Source: Poecilobothrus nobilitatus (Eukaryota; Arthropoda; Insecta; Diptera; Dolichopodidae). Taken from it: a DNA stretch of 64,000 nt. Positions 1 through 11,396 of the stretch are shown here, piece after piece (position 1 is the first letter of the stretch; each line of letters starts with the position of its first letter). The notes under the pieces were generated by a model, which saw only the letters and a program-made list of their open reading frames with translations, had not been told where the DNA came from and ran no database searches. The position numbers and the translations under genes are program-made. The DNA lies in the NCBI GenBank assembly GCA_947095535.1, contig OX352773.1, forward strand, positions 109,809,950-109,873,949. Reading direction: 5' to 3'.

Positions 1-2715
1 GTAATTTATAACACTTTTGTGTTTATATTTATAACGTTTGTGTTTTTCAAATCCATATTAAAATTATTAATATGAACTTTCGGATGTCCAACAAGAAATT
101 TTCCATACTTACAAATCCACGGATATAGTGAACATACATCTATGTACCTGATTTTTTCACCTTCTTCACATTTATAATAGGTGTAAGTATTCCCCGTACG
201 TCCTCCGTAAAACGCATCTTGTGGATTAAGTGGAGCATGTTATGTAAGAGGATGTGAAACAATATAATTTTTTTCTTTTTCTGTTAACTGCCTTTTAAAT
301 TCACAGGCCCACATTTCAATAACTTCATAGCCAAATTTTCTTAGTCTTTCGCTTTTTGCGGTTTTTCTTTCATATCTCAGATTTAAGGTGTCATTTGGAT
401 CATCATCATTTAAAGGTTCGTCGCGGATATTTAGTAAACATATAGGATGACCATGATAATAACATCCATGAAATTCAAAAATTTGCTTATTTTGTTCACA
501 ATAACCATCAACCTTTACACCAGCGATTATTGCTTCTTGCCCATTAACTGCTTGTTTAATATTAATTTTTCGTTTTTCTTCCTCTAAAATCAACCACTGA
601 ATAGCTTCTTTAGATTGGCTATCTGTTAACCTGTATCCATTTTTTGGAATTAATCCAATTGTTTTAGGTTGAAGAAAATTACGTCTAAATACCAAGTTGC
701 AGGATGATGCTATAGTAGTCGCTTCTAGAAACGGTTCCACATTACATTCATTAAGAAAATGCTGTCTAAATTTTATGCATGCTTCTGTTAATATTTTTAC
801 ATCATTTATACAGTAATCTACAATGTCACGTTGCATGTTAAACTCTTCATTCTTATTATTTTCGTACCAATCAAGAAATATTTCACGATCTTCAGTTTTC
901 ATAGTATTCGGATTGTAATACTTTATTGCAGGTAATTTTCCGATGTAATTCTCATTTTCTGTGACATTGAAAAGATGTGGAAAATATCCTTTTTTAAATT
1001 TATCTGGTAAATCGAACGCTTTTGGAAGTTTTGAAAGAGCCATCGGAAAATAGTTTAAAGAATCTATAAATTTTACGTTATCAAGCTGTAGGAGTATTAT
1101 TTTTGTTCCACGCATAATCAGTTCAGGAGTTAAATTAGTATTTAATAAAATAAAATTTAAAATAAATTGATGATCATATGCCTGGCCATTGTGCGCTATT
1201 ACCACCACCTTTTTAAATTCTTTCCTTAACTTTAAGATATCTTTTAAAAATCTTTTTCTCTTATAATTGTTAATCTAAACTTACATTTATCACAAAATGC
1301 AAGATTATTAATTACTAAGCATTTATCACATCTTTTCTCATATACACATAGGTTTGGTTCGTGTTGTTTTATTTTTTCAATTTGATCTGAATAAATCCTT
1401 TTTTCTCCCACTATTTTTTCCTGGCGGCTGTCCAAATCGTAAAATACGTATTAAGTGTCTTTTAATTTTGGGGTCCTTTTATCTTGTTGTATATAACATT
1501 GGTGATCTTCGGGAACAAATATATTGCATAATTTGCAAAAGAATTCTCCACAAAAGTGTTCTCTTGATGAAATGTATGTTTTTAGGCATCGAGTACATCG
1601 ACATACATTTTTACATATGGAATTTTTACCAGCACTTGACGATGTTTTATGATTATCAAAACATTGTTGTCCTCTAAAATTCCTATTGCAATCGTTACAC
1701 AAAATGTCTAAAAATTTTTGAGAACATTTAGGTGATTGCTGACACTGGTTACATGTTCTCCCACATCTATGAGCATTTCTGGTGTTATAAGGAATATAAC
1801 AATCTTCACAATAGTAGCTACAGCAAAAAGCTCCAGTCAGTGAGGTTATCACGTCATAATGTCCATTTGCATATAATAAATTTAATTTTTCTCCGCACAA
1901 CTTGCCCCTTCAAAAATTAGCTCCCTTCCTTTTGTGTTGGGTTTATATACAACGATCTTATAATTATTTAAAAAAATTTGAAAAATTCGAAGCTCTGGAA
2001 TTCCACATCCTTCTGATGGAATGTTTATATTGTAGTCATTCACCAAAGATACTGCTTTCAAAGTTTGTACTTTTCTCGTATTTTTTCTTATATTCCTATA
2101 ATTGGGGTCTTTATTTACATGTGCAATTGCTACAACTAATGTACGAGGTAAACATAAATTATCCTTATTTAAAATGCGAGCAATAGAGTGGCTCTGCATA
2201 CTTTGTTCATCAATTGAATTATATTTATTTGGTCTACCCTGACCCTGTGGTAATCGGATAGATGATACATTTATGGTAAATAGTTGTGTACTCAACCCTT
2301 CCGAATTACTCTGGAATATTTTCGAAATCATGTCCCAGACGTCTTCAAATTTTATTTCAGAAGCATTTTTGAAACTAATCCATCCAGGTCCTCGTTCAAA
2401 TACTCCCGCACAAAACGATATACCAACTTTATCAGTTGGTCGAAGATTTTTCAAGGAATCCGAAACAATTTCTGCTACCGCATTTTTAATCCACCCAGTG
2501 GGCTCGGCTCCCTCCGGTACGTCGTTAGTTTGGAATTCCGTTTTTACCGCACGTAAGTTAAACCGCCTAGAATTATATTCCGATTCGTTTAGAATTCTGT
2601 AACGAGGTGCGATTACCGGCAAAATAACTTCAGCGTGCGACTCGGATACCGTTGAAACAGCTTCCGCACTGCTGTTTGTGTTCGAATAACGGGTTAAAAA
2701 AACTTTCTTTGACAT
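1..2715 (-). pseudogene. Protein-primed family B DNA polymerase of a Polinton/Maverick-like element, broken and cut by the window edge
   Basis: Read from 2715 leftward. The first 277 codons (to 1882) are an N-terminal module of the kind seen in arthropod Polinton polymerases. Next comes a Cys/His-rich stretch (1900-1451) with many CxxC pairs, then an ExoI-like motif FYDLDSRQE near 1430, where the usual Glu is Asp. The piece 1208-240 holds ExoII (AHNGQAYD, residues 5-12) and ExoIII (YCINDV, 132-137). It also holds a PD-(D/E)XK-like block, VDGY then FEFHGCYYHGHP (residues 233-255), resembling Vsr-type endonucleases. Codons left of 240 continue in frame to a motif A, DVCSLYP, near 125-150. Breaks: a frame change near 1890, an in-frame stop at 1451, a frame change near 1255 and an in-frame stop at 240. 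Palm motifs B and C lie outside the window. Replication of the element is the inferred original role. Confidence 0.8.
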
Positions 2716-3036
2716 TTTAAATTTATATTTTTTCTTGAATATGTACGAACGATAATAAAAAATATCTACACTTGTTTTTTGTTCTGAATAAACTGATCAA
2801 TTTTAACGGTATGTTATAGTTTAAATAATTATTAAATGATAAATTTTTCAAGTTTTTTAATATAATATACATAGCAGTAGTTGTAGTAGTAGTAGTTATA
2901 TTCAAATACTACAAATTTGAACAAAAAATTAAGAAAAATTTCAAACTATAAATAAGACAACATTCTTAAAAATATATTAGTTTCAGAACATCTATACAGC
3001 AGCTAACTAAAAGTAAAAAAAAAAAAAAAAAAAACG

Positions 3037-3273
3037 AATTTTCAAGAAGAAATCAACCAAATTTTTAACAAAGATAATAACGATGAAGAGGTGATACAAG
3101 TAAACATAGACGATGAAATATTATTTACCGGAGAACTCGAGGAAGAAATGCCCAATGGGAAAATCTTTTCAATAGCGTCAACATTTTTACCGTTGACCAG
3201 AAGCACAGAAATTATACCAGCAAGTCAGCCAAGAGCGGTAAAAATAAAAAACCTGAGGAAGAAAAATTAACAA
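3037..3273 (+). pseudogene. Acidic protein fragment next to the polymerase, unknown
   Basis: An open stretch of about 78 codons without an ATG, starting just after a run of about 20 A. It is acidic (Asp/Glu-rich) in the first half and basic near its end. It ends at a stop just before a CAA-type (poly-Gln) run at 3270-3320. The next open frame (3342-3719) is in another frame, so the two could be halves of one gene split by slippage in the CAA run, but I cannot show this. It is divergently oriented to the polymerase, with about 320 bp between them. I recognise no family. Confidence 0.35.
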
Positions 3274-3341
3274 CAACAACAACAGCATATACAACAACAA
3301 CATTAACAACAGCAAAAACAACCTACTGAGGAATTATTTAA

Positions 3342-3719
3342 TTTGATAAAGATCTATTTCAAAAAACAGATTTACAATTACTTTCCAACAAACGCTCATC
3401 TAATCAGCAGCAAACACAACCCACAGAAAAAAAGAAAAGGGGAGAAACACAATCAAATATTATAATGGAGAATTTCAACAAATTAAACAAAAGCGATAGG
3501 AAACCCATTTTGAGATGGATTGATCTGAAACAGGGCGAAAAATACAAAATTACAGGTGCACGATCATCTAAAACTCCATTTGGTGTTAAATGGATATTTG
3601 ATCTGAGAAATCACATCTTTTTTGTTCCTGAAAAATTTAACACATTTTTTCAAAATAATATAAATTTAATAGAAATAAATAAAGGTACATTCAGTTTTGT
3701 ACTAAAAATAACGAACTGA
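3342..3719 (+). CDS. Small protein of the Polinton-like element, possibly nucleic-acid binding
   Basis: Open from 3342; the first ATG is at 3465, giving 84 residues. The 41 codons before the ATG are Gln/Lys-rich (a Q-run, then KKKRK), which could be a basic tail or a nuclear signal. The core has the pattern W-x2-L-x2-GEKYKI, then a T-x-FG turn and FFVPEKF. I remember small proteins with this W..L..G..Y.I....YG layout in arthropod genomes, near virus-like elements, but cannot name the family. The compact, beta-rich look would suit a small ssDNA-binding fold; that is inference only. No stop lies inside the core, unlike its neighbours. The true start is uncertain because the upstream open frame lacks an ATG. 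Confidence 0.45.
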   Translation, partial: FDKDLFQKTDLQLLSNKRSSNQQQTQPTEKKKRGETQSNIIMENFNKLNKSDRKPILRWIDLKQGEKYKITGARSSKTPFGVKWIFDLRNHIFFVPEKFNTFFQNNINLIEINKGTFSFVLKITN

Positions 3720-4370
3720 ATCTAATAATGTAAAAATTTTAAAAATAACAATACAATTATCTTTTTTCTTTATTTAAATAATTTTATTTTTACAGCAAAT
3801 AGGTAAAGCATAAAGAATTAATACATTTACCACTCTGCTCTTTAAACTTTTTTTTATAGATTGCATTTCAGATCAGAAAAATAATTAATTCAAGATGAAG
3901 GTCAAGATCGATAATATTTTAACATACACATACTATATATACTTCTTTTTCATTCTGCTTTTACTGTTTTGTTTTCGATCAAAACTGGTCAAGTTCAATA
4001 TCACTCATGCAAAATTAATCTCTTTTTTCATTTTACTTTTTAAAATTACCATTACTTAGTACACACTCATCATACATATTATTGAGTTCAACAATCTTAT
4101 AGTCATGATAAACTATCTTTTTTTAAAAAAAAAAAGATCAAACTAAAATCAAACACCTGCCAAACACCTGCTTTTTTTATTTTATTTTAAAATTACTAAC
4201 GCATTACTGCACCCTCCATATTATATGTATTATCTGCAACATTGTTTATCATAAGAATAAAAAAACTTAATACTTTTTTATTTTAGTTAGTTAGTTATCT
4301 CATTACAGACACTAAATAAAATTACCTATATTTTTTTAAAACAAAAAAAAGAACTTAACTTAACAAACAA
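3720..4370. other. AT-rich spacer without a recognisable gene
   Basis: About 650 bp, more than 75 percent A/T, with runs of T and A, no open frame of useful length and no clear repeat. It follows the small protein gene and precedes the 39-bp repeats, so it is probably non-coding DNA of the Polinton-like element or old host DNA. Confidence 0.5.
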
Positions 4371-4467
4371 GAAGAATAACATAAAGCAACATTGTACCTT
4401 ATCCAACCTCAAGAATAACATAAAGCAACATTGTACCTTATCCAACCTCAAGAATAACATAAAGCAA
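4371..4467. repeat. 39-bp tandem repeat, about 2.5 copies
   Basis: The unit begins AAGAATAACATAAAGCAACA and ends in TTATCCAACCTC. Two complete copies are essentially identical, followed by a partial third that diverges after AAAGCAA. It lies in non-coding DNA between Polinton-like genes. Confidence 0.8.
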
Positions 4468-4495
4468 AAACGAAAATAAATACATAACATACAAT

Positions 4496-4580
4496 TAACT
4501 ATATAGCCTAACGGTTAAAGACTTCACTTTAATAAAATTCTTTATAGCGAATCGGTACCCCGGTTCAAATCTTCTTGTAA
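4496..4580 (+). other. tRNA-like sequence with A-box and B-box matches, degenerate
   Basis: TAGCCTAACGGTTAAAG at about 4504 fits a tRNA D-arm/A box, and CGGTTCAAATC about 57 bp downstream fits a B box/T-loop. The T stem and acceptor stem do not pair well when aligned to the standard cloverleaf, so I do not call a functional tRNA. It may be a decayed tRNA gene or the head of a tRNA-derived SINE. Confidence 0.3.
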
Positions 4581-4689
4581 TTCAGTTTTTTCAGTTTTTA
4601 AAATTTTCTTTACATTTTATTCAACAAAATTTTCACAAATAGAAGACTTAATCAATACTAATACACTTAATACAGAACCGAACAGACTA

Positions 4690-5290
4690 TTATGCTATCT
4701 CTTTCTCACAAGGAATTCTCTGCTTCGGTCAATGCATAGACCAATATTCTCACACACAGGGAATTCCCTATAGGTCAATAATCTCTCACACAAGAAATTT
4801 CATTGAGGCCCATAATCTTATACACAGGGAATTCCCACAACTCAACGTTAATGACCTTCCAGAATTCCCACACTTAAAATCAATACCATCATAAATAAGC
4901 AATTCCCTATAATCTTTCACACAAGGAACTTCCCATATCTCAAAGGTCAATGACCTTCCAGAATTGCCAAGGAATTCCCTATTATCTCTCACACAAGGAA
5001 CTTCCCATATCTCAAAGGTCAATGACCTTCCAGAATTCCCAAGGAATTCCCTATTATCTCTCACACAAGGAACTTCCCATATCTGAAAGGTCCTTCACCT
5101 TCCAGAATTCCCACGCTTAAGTACTTGAAATCACAACCACAATAAATAAAAAGATATTCAATTCCCTATAGGTCAATTATATCTCACACAAATAATACCC
5201 TCTAGGTCAATACTCTCACACAGGGAATCCCCACACCTCTAAAATCAATCACCTTACAGAATTCCCACACTCAACATCCCTACAACATTC
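4690..5290. repeat. 72-bp tandem repeat with degenerate flanking copies
   Basis: The core ACAAGGAACTTCCCATATCT recurs at 4921, 4993 and 5065, exactly 72 bp apart, and looser versions (CTCACACAGGGAATTCCC) extend from about 4690 to 5290. Because 72 is a multiple of 3, the minus strand stays open across the array (5064-4786) with a repeating 24-residue unit. That frame looks like a by-product of the repeat rather than a gene: no family resemblance, no flanking coding context. Confidence 0.75.
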
Positions 5291-5514
5291 CTCAAAATCA
5301 CTCAAGCGGAAAAACAACAAACCGGAAATCACTCAACCGGAAAAACCACTTCCTGTGCAATATGGTTTATGGAATCCCCTTTTCGTGCGACATGGCTCAT
5401 TTGGTTCCCAGGCTCAAGTGCCCCAATACCTACTATTGTAGCTATTTATAAAAGGAAATAAAGAAAATATCTAAATCTAAAAAATCTAAAGATATTGTTT
5501 ATCGCAAATAAGAA

Positions 5515-5722
5515 GGGGAAGGTCACGGTTTTGGAAATATATTTGGAAGTTTAATTCGTTACTTGAAACCAGTTTTTACATCAAATTGGAACTAAATTAA
5601 AAAATAGGCTGTAAAGATAGCTGCAACATCTGGTGCAAACATAAAAGAAGCTATAATTGATCAAAGCAAAGGTGTCATAAAAAATTGTCTAAAATTAGTA
5701 GTTAATAATATTAATATTTATT
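5515..5722 (+). pseudogene. Glycine-rich capsid-associated (PX/pVI-like) fragment of the Polinton-like element
   Basis: A single frame from 5515 to 5722 reads through two stops (after SNWN and after IKK). The start, GHGFGNIFGSLIRYLKP, and the later block IAATSGANIKEAI match the layout of a short hydrophobic protein usually encoded just upstream of the major capsid gene in Polintons and adintoviruses: Gly-rich, amphipathic, with a KP turn and an A-x-x-x-G-A-N-I block. The position upstream of the capsid gene, on the same strand, supports this. The C-terminal part may have continued beyond the LINE inserted at 6.0-8.2 kb; the basic stretch near 8250 could be its tail. Original role presumably in the virion; now non-functional. 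Confidence 0.45.
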
Positions 5723-6029
5723 AATTCTTTAATATTAATTGTTAATCTTTTAATATTAATTAATTGGTAATTAAGTGCTAATTATTGATTATTTATTGAT
5801 AATTACGATCAATATTAAAATTTTATTAACTTTGGTATTAAATTACTTTTTGTTTGTCAAATTGTGAAGAAAAGAGAGGGGAAGCAGGGGAAAAAAATGT
5901 GTTTTTCTTTTTCGTTTTTTGCTTCTTTAAATACTTGAATCTTTTAGTTTTTGTATTTATTTTGTATATTTTTTTATTTTTTTTTAATTCATATGTTTTC
6001 CAACCCATTGTTGTTATTAATCGTTGCCA

Positions 6030-8214
6030 ATTTTAGCATAAATTTTTGAATGTTCGTGATCTGCAGTCGAATTTTCTTGCCGTCCAAGGTCAACTTAATT
6101 CAGTAAAACCAGCTATATTGGCATTATGTGAGACCCAAGTGATTGGCCAAGACGACAACTTTGTCGTTGAGAATTACTTGTTGGTCTCTTATTTTGTGCC
6201 CCATAAATATAAGTGTTCCAACCAAATGTTCCACTACATTTGGGTAAAAATTGTTGCAAGGTACGTCATTCATTTATGTTATCTATACAGGTCTCCAAAC
6301 TCTAGTGAACTGAAGTCTATTTTGGAGATTGAAAATCTCACCAACCAGATTAATGAAATTTTGGAATTAAACCTAGAATCTGAAATTGTTGTTGCTGATG
6401 ATTTCAATACCCATAATAGAAACTGGCTTTACTACTCCAGTGACAATTCTCTCAGTCAAAATTTAATTAGGAAATAAGTTTAACTTTTCGCTTCATTATT
6501 CCATTTTACTCAACTTGTTTAAAATCCCACTAGAATTTCCGACTACACACCCTGAGAAATATAAGGTCTCAGTTAGCTCTACAACCAATGTTCCGACGAC
6601 TGCTTCATTAATATTAGCTTCGAGTTGAGCACTCACACCCGACAAAGGCCTGCCCGAAAAAAAAAATATGACGTTATAGCCATGCTAACTGAGAAGGTTT
6701 AAATGAATTTTTTAAAGGTTTTGATTGGTCTTTCTGCTTTAGCAGCAGAAATATTGACTTAGCAACCAATGCCATTAGTGAAATAATTCTTCTAGGGATG
6801 AAGTCTACATACCTCTTTACCTACATAATACTTTTCATAGAGTATTAAAAGGCCACCCAAATCCTGGTTTAATCGCATTTGTGCAAATGCAATATCTTAA
6901 AAGGAGGGAGCTTTTCAACCCTTAGAAGTGAAGCTAATAGGGCGAGCTATATCAGAATCAGAAACTGGTGTAGGAGAGTTATCAACAAGCAAAAGTTCTT
7001 GCACAACAGACGGTTGAGAAGGCAACTTTTGCATCTTCCCAAAACTAGCAAATCCTTTTGGACCGTTGCTAAGAGCCTTAACGGTAAAAGTGGCGGTTCC
7101 TCGTTCCCACCTTTGGTTGATAACAATGACGAAATTGTATCCGATCCCAATGAAAAAGCAGATTTATTTGCTATAAATTTCGTCTCCAACTCTTCAGTCT
7201 CAGCCCCAATCAACACAAACGCAACCATTTGCGCAAACCAACACCATAGCGCAATCTCTTCCATTTATCCCCCTCTTCGGGTAGATATCCTATCCAGTGA
7301 AAAATAGCGCACATTCATCCCATCCCCAAAAAAGGGGACAAAAGCGATACCGCAAACTACCGCCCTATTGCTATCACTTTGCTCGTTTCCAAAATAATGG
7401 AAAATTTAATAAATAGAAAGCTTCTGAAATATCTACATAACAAAAGATTAATTCATGATGGTCAATATGGGTTCCGAACCCATCGATCAACAGGTAATCT
7501 CACGACATACCTCTTTGAAAGGCTCAATATCACCCTCCATATAAATATAAAACATATATAAGACCTAAGATGAAGTACAATGCACATATTTTGGCGGGAG
7601 CCTCCAAAACGGCATTAGGATTTTTCGATAAAGTGCAAAATAGCACAATTCGTGTAATAAACGATATCACTGCCACTTCTACGCTCCCTCCACTCGGTTT
7701 CCATCGCCTAACAGGAACACTTACCCTATTTTATAGATATCTTATAGGGTTGGATTTTTGCTCTAACGAGATTCAAAATTTGATGCCTCCTCCCAAAGCA
7801 TTCCAGAAAGAAACAAGGAAAGCTTCTGCTGCCCACTCCTATGTAGTTAAAGTTCCCAGATGGCATAACTTGGCTTACGGATATTCGTTTGTAGTACAAA
7901 CATCGCGAATGTGGAACCATCTCCCACCTCATGTGTTCCCCAGAATTGGTGATGATTACATTTACAACGTTCAAAGATTCAAAGTGTATATTCGCAATAT
8001 TAACACAATATGCCTGCCGATTTGAAATCAATATTCATTCGATAACTAAACTTCCTCTGACCAGGCAGTACGTGAGTACTAAAGGCCGTATAACCTATGT
8101 TAGTGAAAATAGGGAGGTGGTGTTTAGAAGATTAAAGTGCTACACACTCATGGAGGACTCGTACTCGTTTTCACTTTCGATAATTCCCACCTACCCTCGC
8201 AAAAAAAAAAAATT
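6030..8214 (+). mobile_element. Jockey-superfamily LINE, copy 1 (5'-truncated, internally deleted, with poly(A) tail)
   Basis: The endonuclease starts near 6030 and the element ends in CCACCTACCCTCGC followed by a run of 12 A at 8203-8214. The same end is present in copy 2 (28415-28428), so the 3' terminus is well defined. There is no ORF1. It sits between the capsid-associated fragment and the N-terminal part of the Polinton capsid gene, so it inserted into the Polinton. The junction at about 7540 shows an internal deletion of roughly 650 bp relative to copy 2. Confidence 0.85.
6046..8025 (+). pseudogene. LINE ORF2 (endonuclease / reverse transcriptase) remains, copy 1
   Basis: 6046-6477 is part of an AP-type endonuclease (LCETQV; YRSPNSSE; a degraded GDFN as ADDFNTHNRNW). 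6879-7307 is the linker that precedes RT (SYIRIRNWCRRVI, FWTVAKSLNG). 7379-7537 is the start of the RT fingers (SKIMENLINRKL; QYGFRTHRST). Then the frame jumps directly to the C-terminal region (7570-8025: MKYNAHILAGASK, MWNHLPPHVFP). The palm with the catalytic F/YADD motif is missing because of the deletion near 7540. Several stops and frame changes occur between 6480 and 6880. It cannot encode an active RT. Confidence 0.85.
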
Positions 8215-8291
8215 AAATGCATTCCATTTATGGTGGAAAACGGTGAGTTATGAAAAGAGGAAGTGGTATAAAAGAACGAGCAGTTCATACA

Positions 8292-8535
8292 TTTGAAGTC
8301 GAAACAAGTATTAGTATGTTCAGAAGATGTAGCATACAATCCTTTAGCTTTTTTAGAGGCATCACCATTAATTATTGAATTTGTTTCGCTTGGAAGTGAT
8401 ATATATCGAGATTTATGCTGAATTTACATCAAATTTAAAGTTCAAATATTAAAAAAAATGGATCACTTTGGAGTGCAAATGATAAAGTAGGAACCGGAAC
8501 TAATGTAAAAGCAGCCCACAGTCCACTGTTGTAAA
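8292..8535 (+). pseudogene. N-terminal part of the Polinton major capsid protein
   Basis: Starts right after the poly(A) end of LINE copy 1. One frame gives SPLIIEFVSLGSDIYRDL, which corresponds to the region after the N-terminal helix in Polinton major capsid proteins, where an SPIEF..G...Y.DL pattern is usual. After a stop (TGA) and a frame change in an A-run, the frame continues as NGSLWSANDKVGTGTNVKAA, matching the D-x-VG-x-x-N segment. It stops at the point where the CR1-like LINE begins. The remaining part of the same protein resumes at about 12280 on the same strand. The segment is shorter than usual, so small deletions are likely. Confidence 0.55.
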
Positions 8536-8850
8536 TAATTTATTACACTCTTTAATTTTTTTTTCTTTATTATTTCATTTATATTTCAACTTAACTTAAA
8601 AGCAGATGTTTTGCGTAATATAAAAACATTAATTTATCTTAAAGCTAGTTTAATTAAATTAAATATTCATGATTCCAATTTATAAAAAGAAAAATAAGAT
8701 TAAGTAAAATATAATTTTGATGACCATAGTCGAAACCGTTTGGTTTAAATGATTTAAATTTCAAATTTGTACATTGTAAAACAATTAAACAATTTTTTTT
8801 TTTTGTTTCTCTTTGGGCTTTCTGTCATTCTTCTTATTAATAACTCTAAC

Positions 8851-10965
8851 TTATATAGAGTTGTATAGACAGTTAATTTTTTGTTTGTCAGTTCTGAACA
8901 AAGATAGGTAGAAGTTGCATTTGTTACGAGTGTTGTAATTGTGTATATCTAAATTTCGGTGAAGCGTGAGATTATGTTTAATTTTGTTATTTATAATTTT
9001 GAAGTCGAGCTTATAACGCTCACTCTTGCAGATGTTCTCGAAACTTAGATATTTCGTAGAATAAATTAGGTTAGTAGGATGCCGTATAGGTAGATTATGT
9101 ATTATTTTAATTACTTTTTTCAGTAGCACTTCAATCTTTTTTAAACAAATTTGCGGCGCTCCACTCCAAATTGGGTTGACGTATACAACATTGGACAGAA
9201 TATAAGAAAAATAGATAACATATAGTGTATTTTGGCAAAAAATTTTTGGACATACATACCGAGACACTTTTCTTGTTAAAAAATCAACATGCGCGTTCCA
9301 CTTTATTTTAGAGTTAATTAAAAGTCCTAGGTAGTTATGACTTCTGACAACTTCAATTCATGTATTTTTAAATATAAAGGTCGGATCATTGAAAACTTTA
9401 TTTTCAAATAATAGTATTTTGATTTTCTTTATGTTTATAACCAGTTTGTTTTTTTAGGAGCCACTCGTCAATAATTGCCAGATCTTCCAGAATTGCATTC
9501 TTCAATTCTATTTCACTACCTTTGGAGTACTTAAAAGCCGCATCATCAGCAAATAACTCTAATTCTTCAGTAAGGCTCAGATGCGCGATATCGTCGATAT
9601 ATAACTCGAATAGATCAGACCCCAATATTGATCCTTGTGGACCATTTTTATTAATCCCGTGCTACTTAAAGTATCTACTATACGAACACATTGTGATCTT
9701 TGAGTTAGGTATGATTCAAAAATTTTTAGCTGACATTCGGAAAGATTGAGACATGACAACTTATGAAGTAGAATTGAGTGGTTCACGCAATTAAATGCCT
9801 TTTGTATATCAATGATAAGGCACCCAGTGAATCTACTTGCATCAATACTTTTCGTTATATAATGACTCAATGAAAGGCATGCTGAAGTTGTATTTGAGTT
9901 TTGCTCAAATCCATATTGCTCAGGATGTATGATATTGGTATTTGTCATAAAGTGAGTAAGCCTTTTTTTAACTACTTTCACGAACACTTTTAAAAACGAG
10001 CACAGAACTGAGATAGGCCTATAATTCAAAGGATTTGTCTTGTCTCCACTCTTATATACTGGCGTGACCATAGCCTTTTTCAGGCATTCGGGGAATGAAC
10101 TGGTTTCAAAAAAACGATTAACACACCTAACCAAGATCGGCGCTAGCCTGTCCGCAAATTTCTTGAGAAATTTTGTGGATACGCCGTCATGACCAGTTGC
10201 AGCACATGATTCCAGGGAGGTTATTATTTCGTTAATTTCTACCAAGTTTGTTGGACTTAAGTTAAAATTCGAGTGAATATACCGATGGAAACTACTAAGA
10301 TAATGATAGTCGATGTTTCCAACAGGTATATTAAGCCCATCTGTTACGGTTAAAGACGTTTGGTTCATAACCTCCAAAATTTCTCGTGGTTCAAAGAAGT
10401 CTTTGTTATCATGTTTGACAACTTGTATAGTACTTTTCGTATTTTACAGATTGGTGTTGGTCATAACTGACTTATATACAACCCAAAGTTTCTTTGGGTT
10501 CGTCTCATCTTTTGAAATTAGGTCAGAGTAAAAAGTTGATTTTGCCTTCCGAGGCATTATTTTTACTCTATCTCTATAAGTCTTATACAAATTTGCAACG
10601 CGTGTGTTTTCAGGGTATTTTTTCTGAAATTTATTGTAAGAATCTAGAACTTTCATCATTTGAATAATTTCGGCCGTAATCCAAATATTTTTTTTTTTGC
10701 AATTCTTAATTGGAAGAATACGGGTGTATTTTTTGATTAATTGGGTTAGAACACGGACAGTTTGGTCTAAAGTTTCGTGAGTGCTTAGCATATCCCAGAT
10801 TTCGTCTTCGTCCAGATTTAGAACTATTTTTGACACATTAACGGTCTCTCTGATTGGTTTTTGATCTACGCTAATGAGTACCATTTGGTGATCAGGAAAA
10901 AGCGTATCTGTTATATGCAGATTATATTGCAAGTTGATGATGTCTCTTATAAAATGATCAATCAC
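8851..10965 (-). pseudogene. LINE ORF2 remains (endonuclease C-terminus, RT, C-terminal domain)
   Basis: Pieces in reading order: 10965-10444 (end of endonuclease and linker, ending KKLWVVYKSVM), 10377-9577 (RT fingers and palm: NYRPISVLCSFLKV; GFEQNSNTTSA; LIIDIQKAFNCVNH as motif A), 9625-9404 (ELFADDAAFKYS, the catalytic FADD), and 9267-8851 (thumb and C-terminal domain, IHNLPIRHPTN and HNYNTRNK). The GVPQGS-type motif between the second and third pieces is decayed. At least three frame changes or stops separate the pieces, so the enzyme is dead. The N-terminal half of the endonuclease is missing. Confidence 0.85.
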
Positions 10966-11396
10966 AGTCTTACACGTCCAATTCCAAGTAATGAGGTTTC
11001 GCTAAAAGAATTTAAATATAATATAATATCTAATAAAAAGTAAAGAAACAAGTACAGAGGATTTGAAATTATTAGTTTATGTAATAAGAAGAATTTAATG
11101 TTAGAGTGTATAATATAATGATTATATTTTAGAAATTTACGGCAAAGAAAAAAAAAAGAAATTGAATATTTATTTAAGGTTATGTTAAAGTAGATCAAGG
11201 CAAAAAAGTTTGTTGTTGATGTAAAAAATAACAATTGTTTCATTGAATACGAGTAATTTAAAGTATTAAAAAAAATAAAAAAATTTAAACAAATATATGT
11301 AATTACAATAATTGTAAAAACAAAAGTAATAAGTAAATACAATAATCAAAATAAAATTTAATAATAAAGTTAAATAATTTTAGTGTTTTAGTATTA

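Noticed and set aside
4786..5064. 92-codon minus-strand frame with repeating 24-residue unit
   Set aside because: Direct consequence of the 72-bp repeat; no start context or family match.
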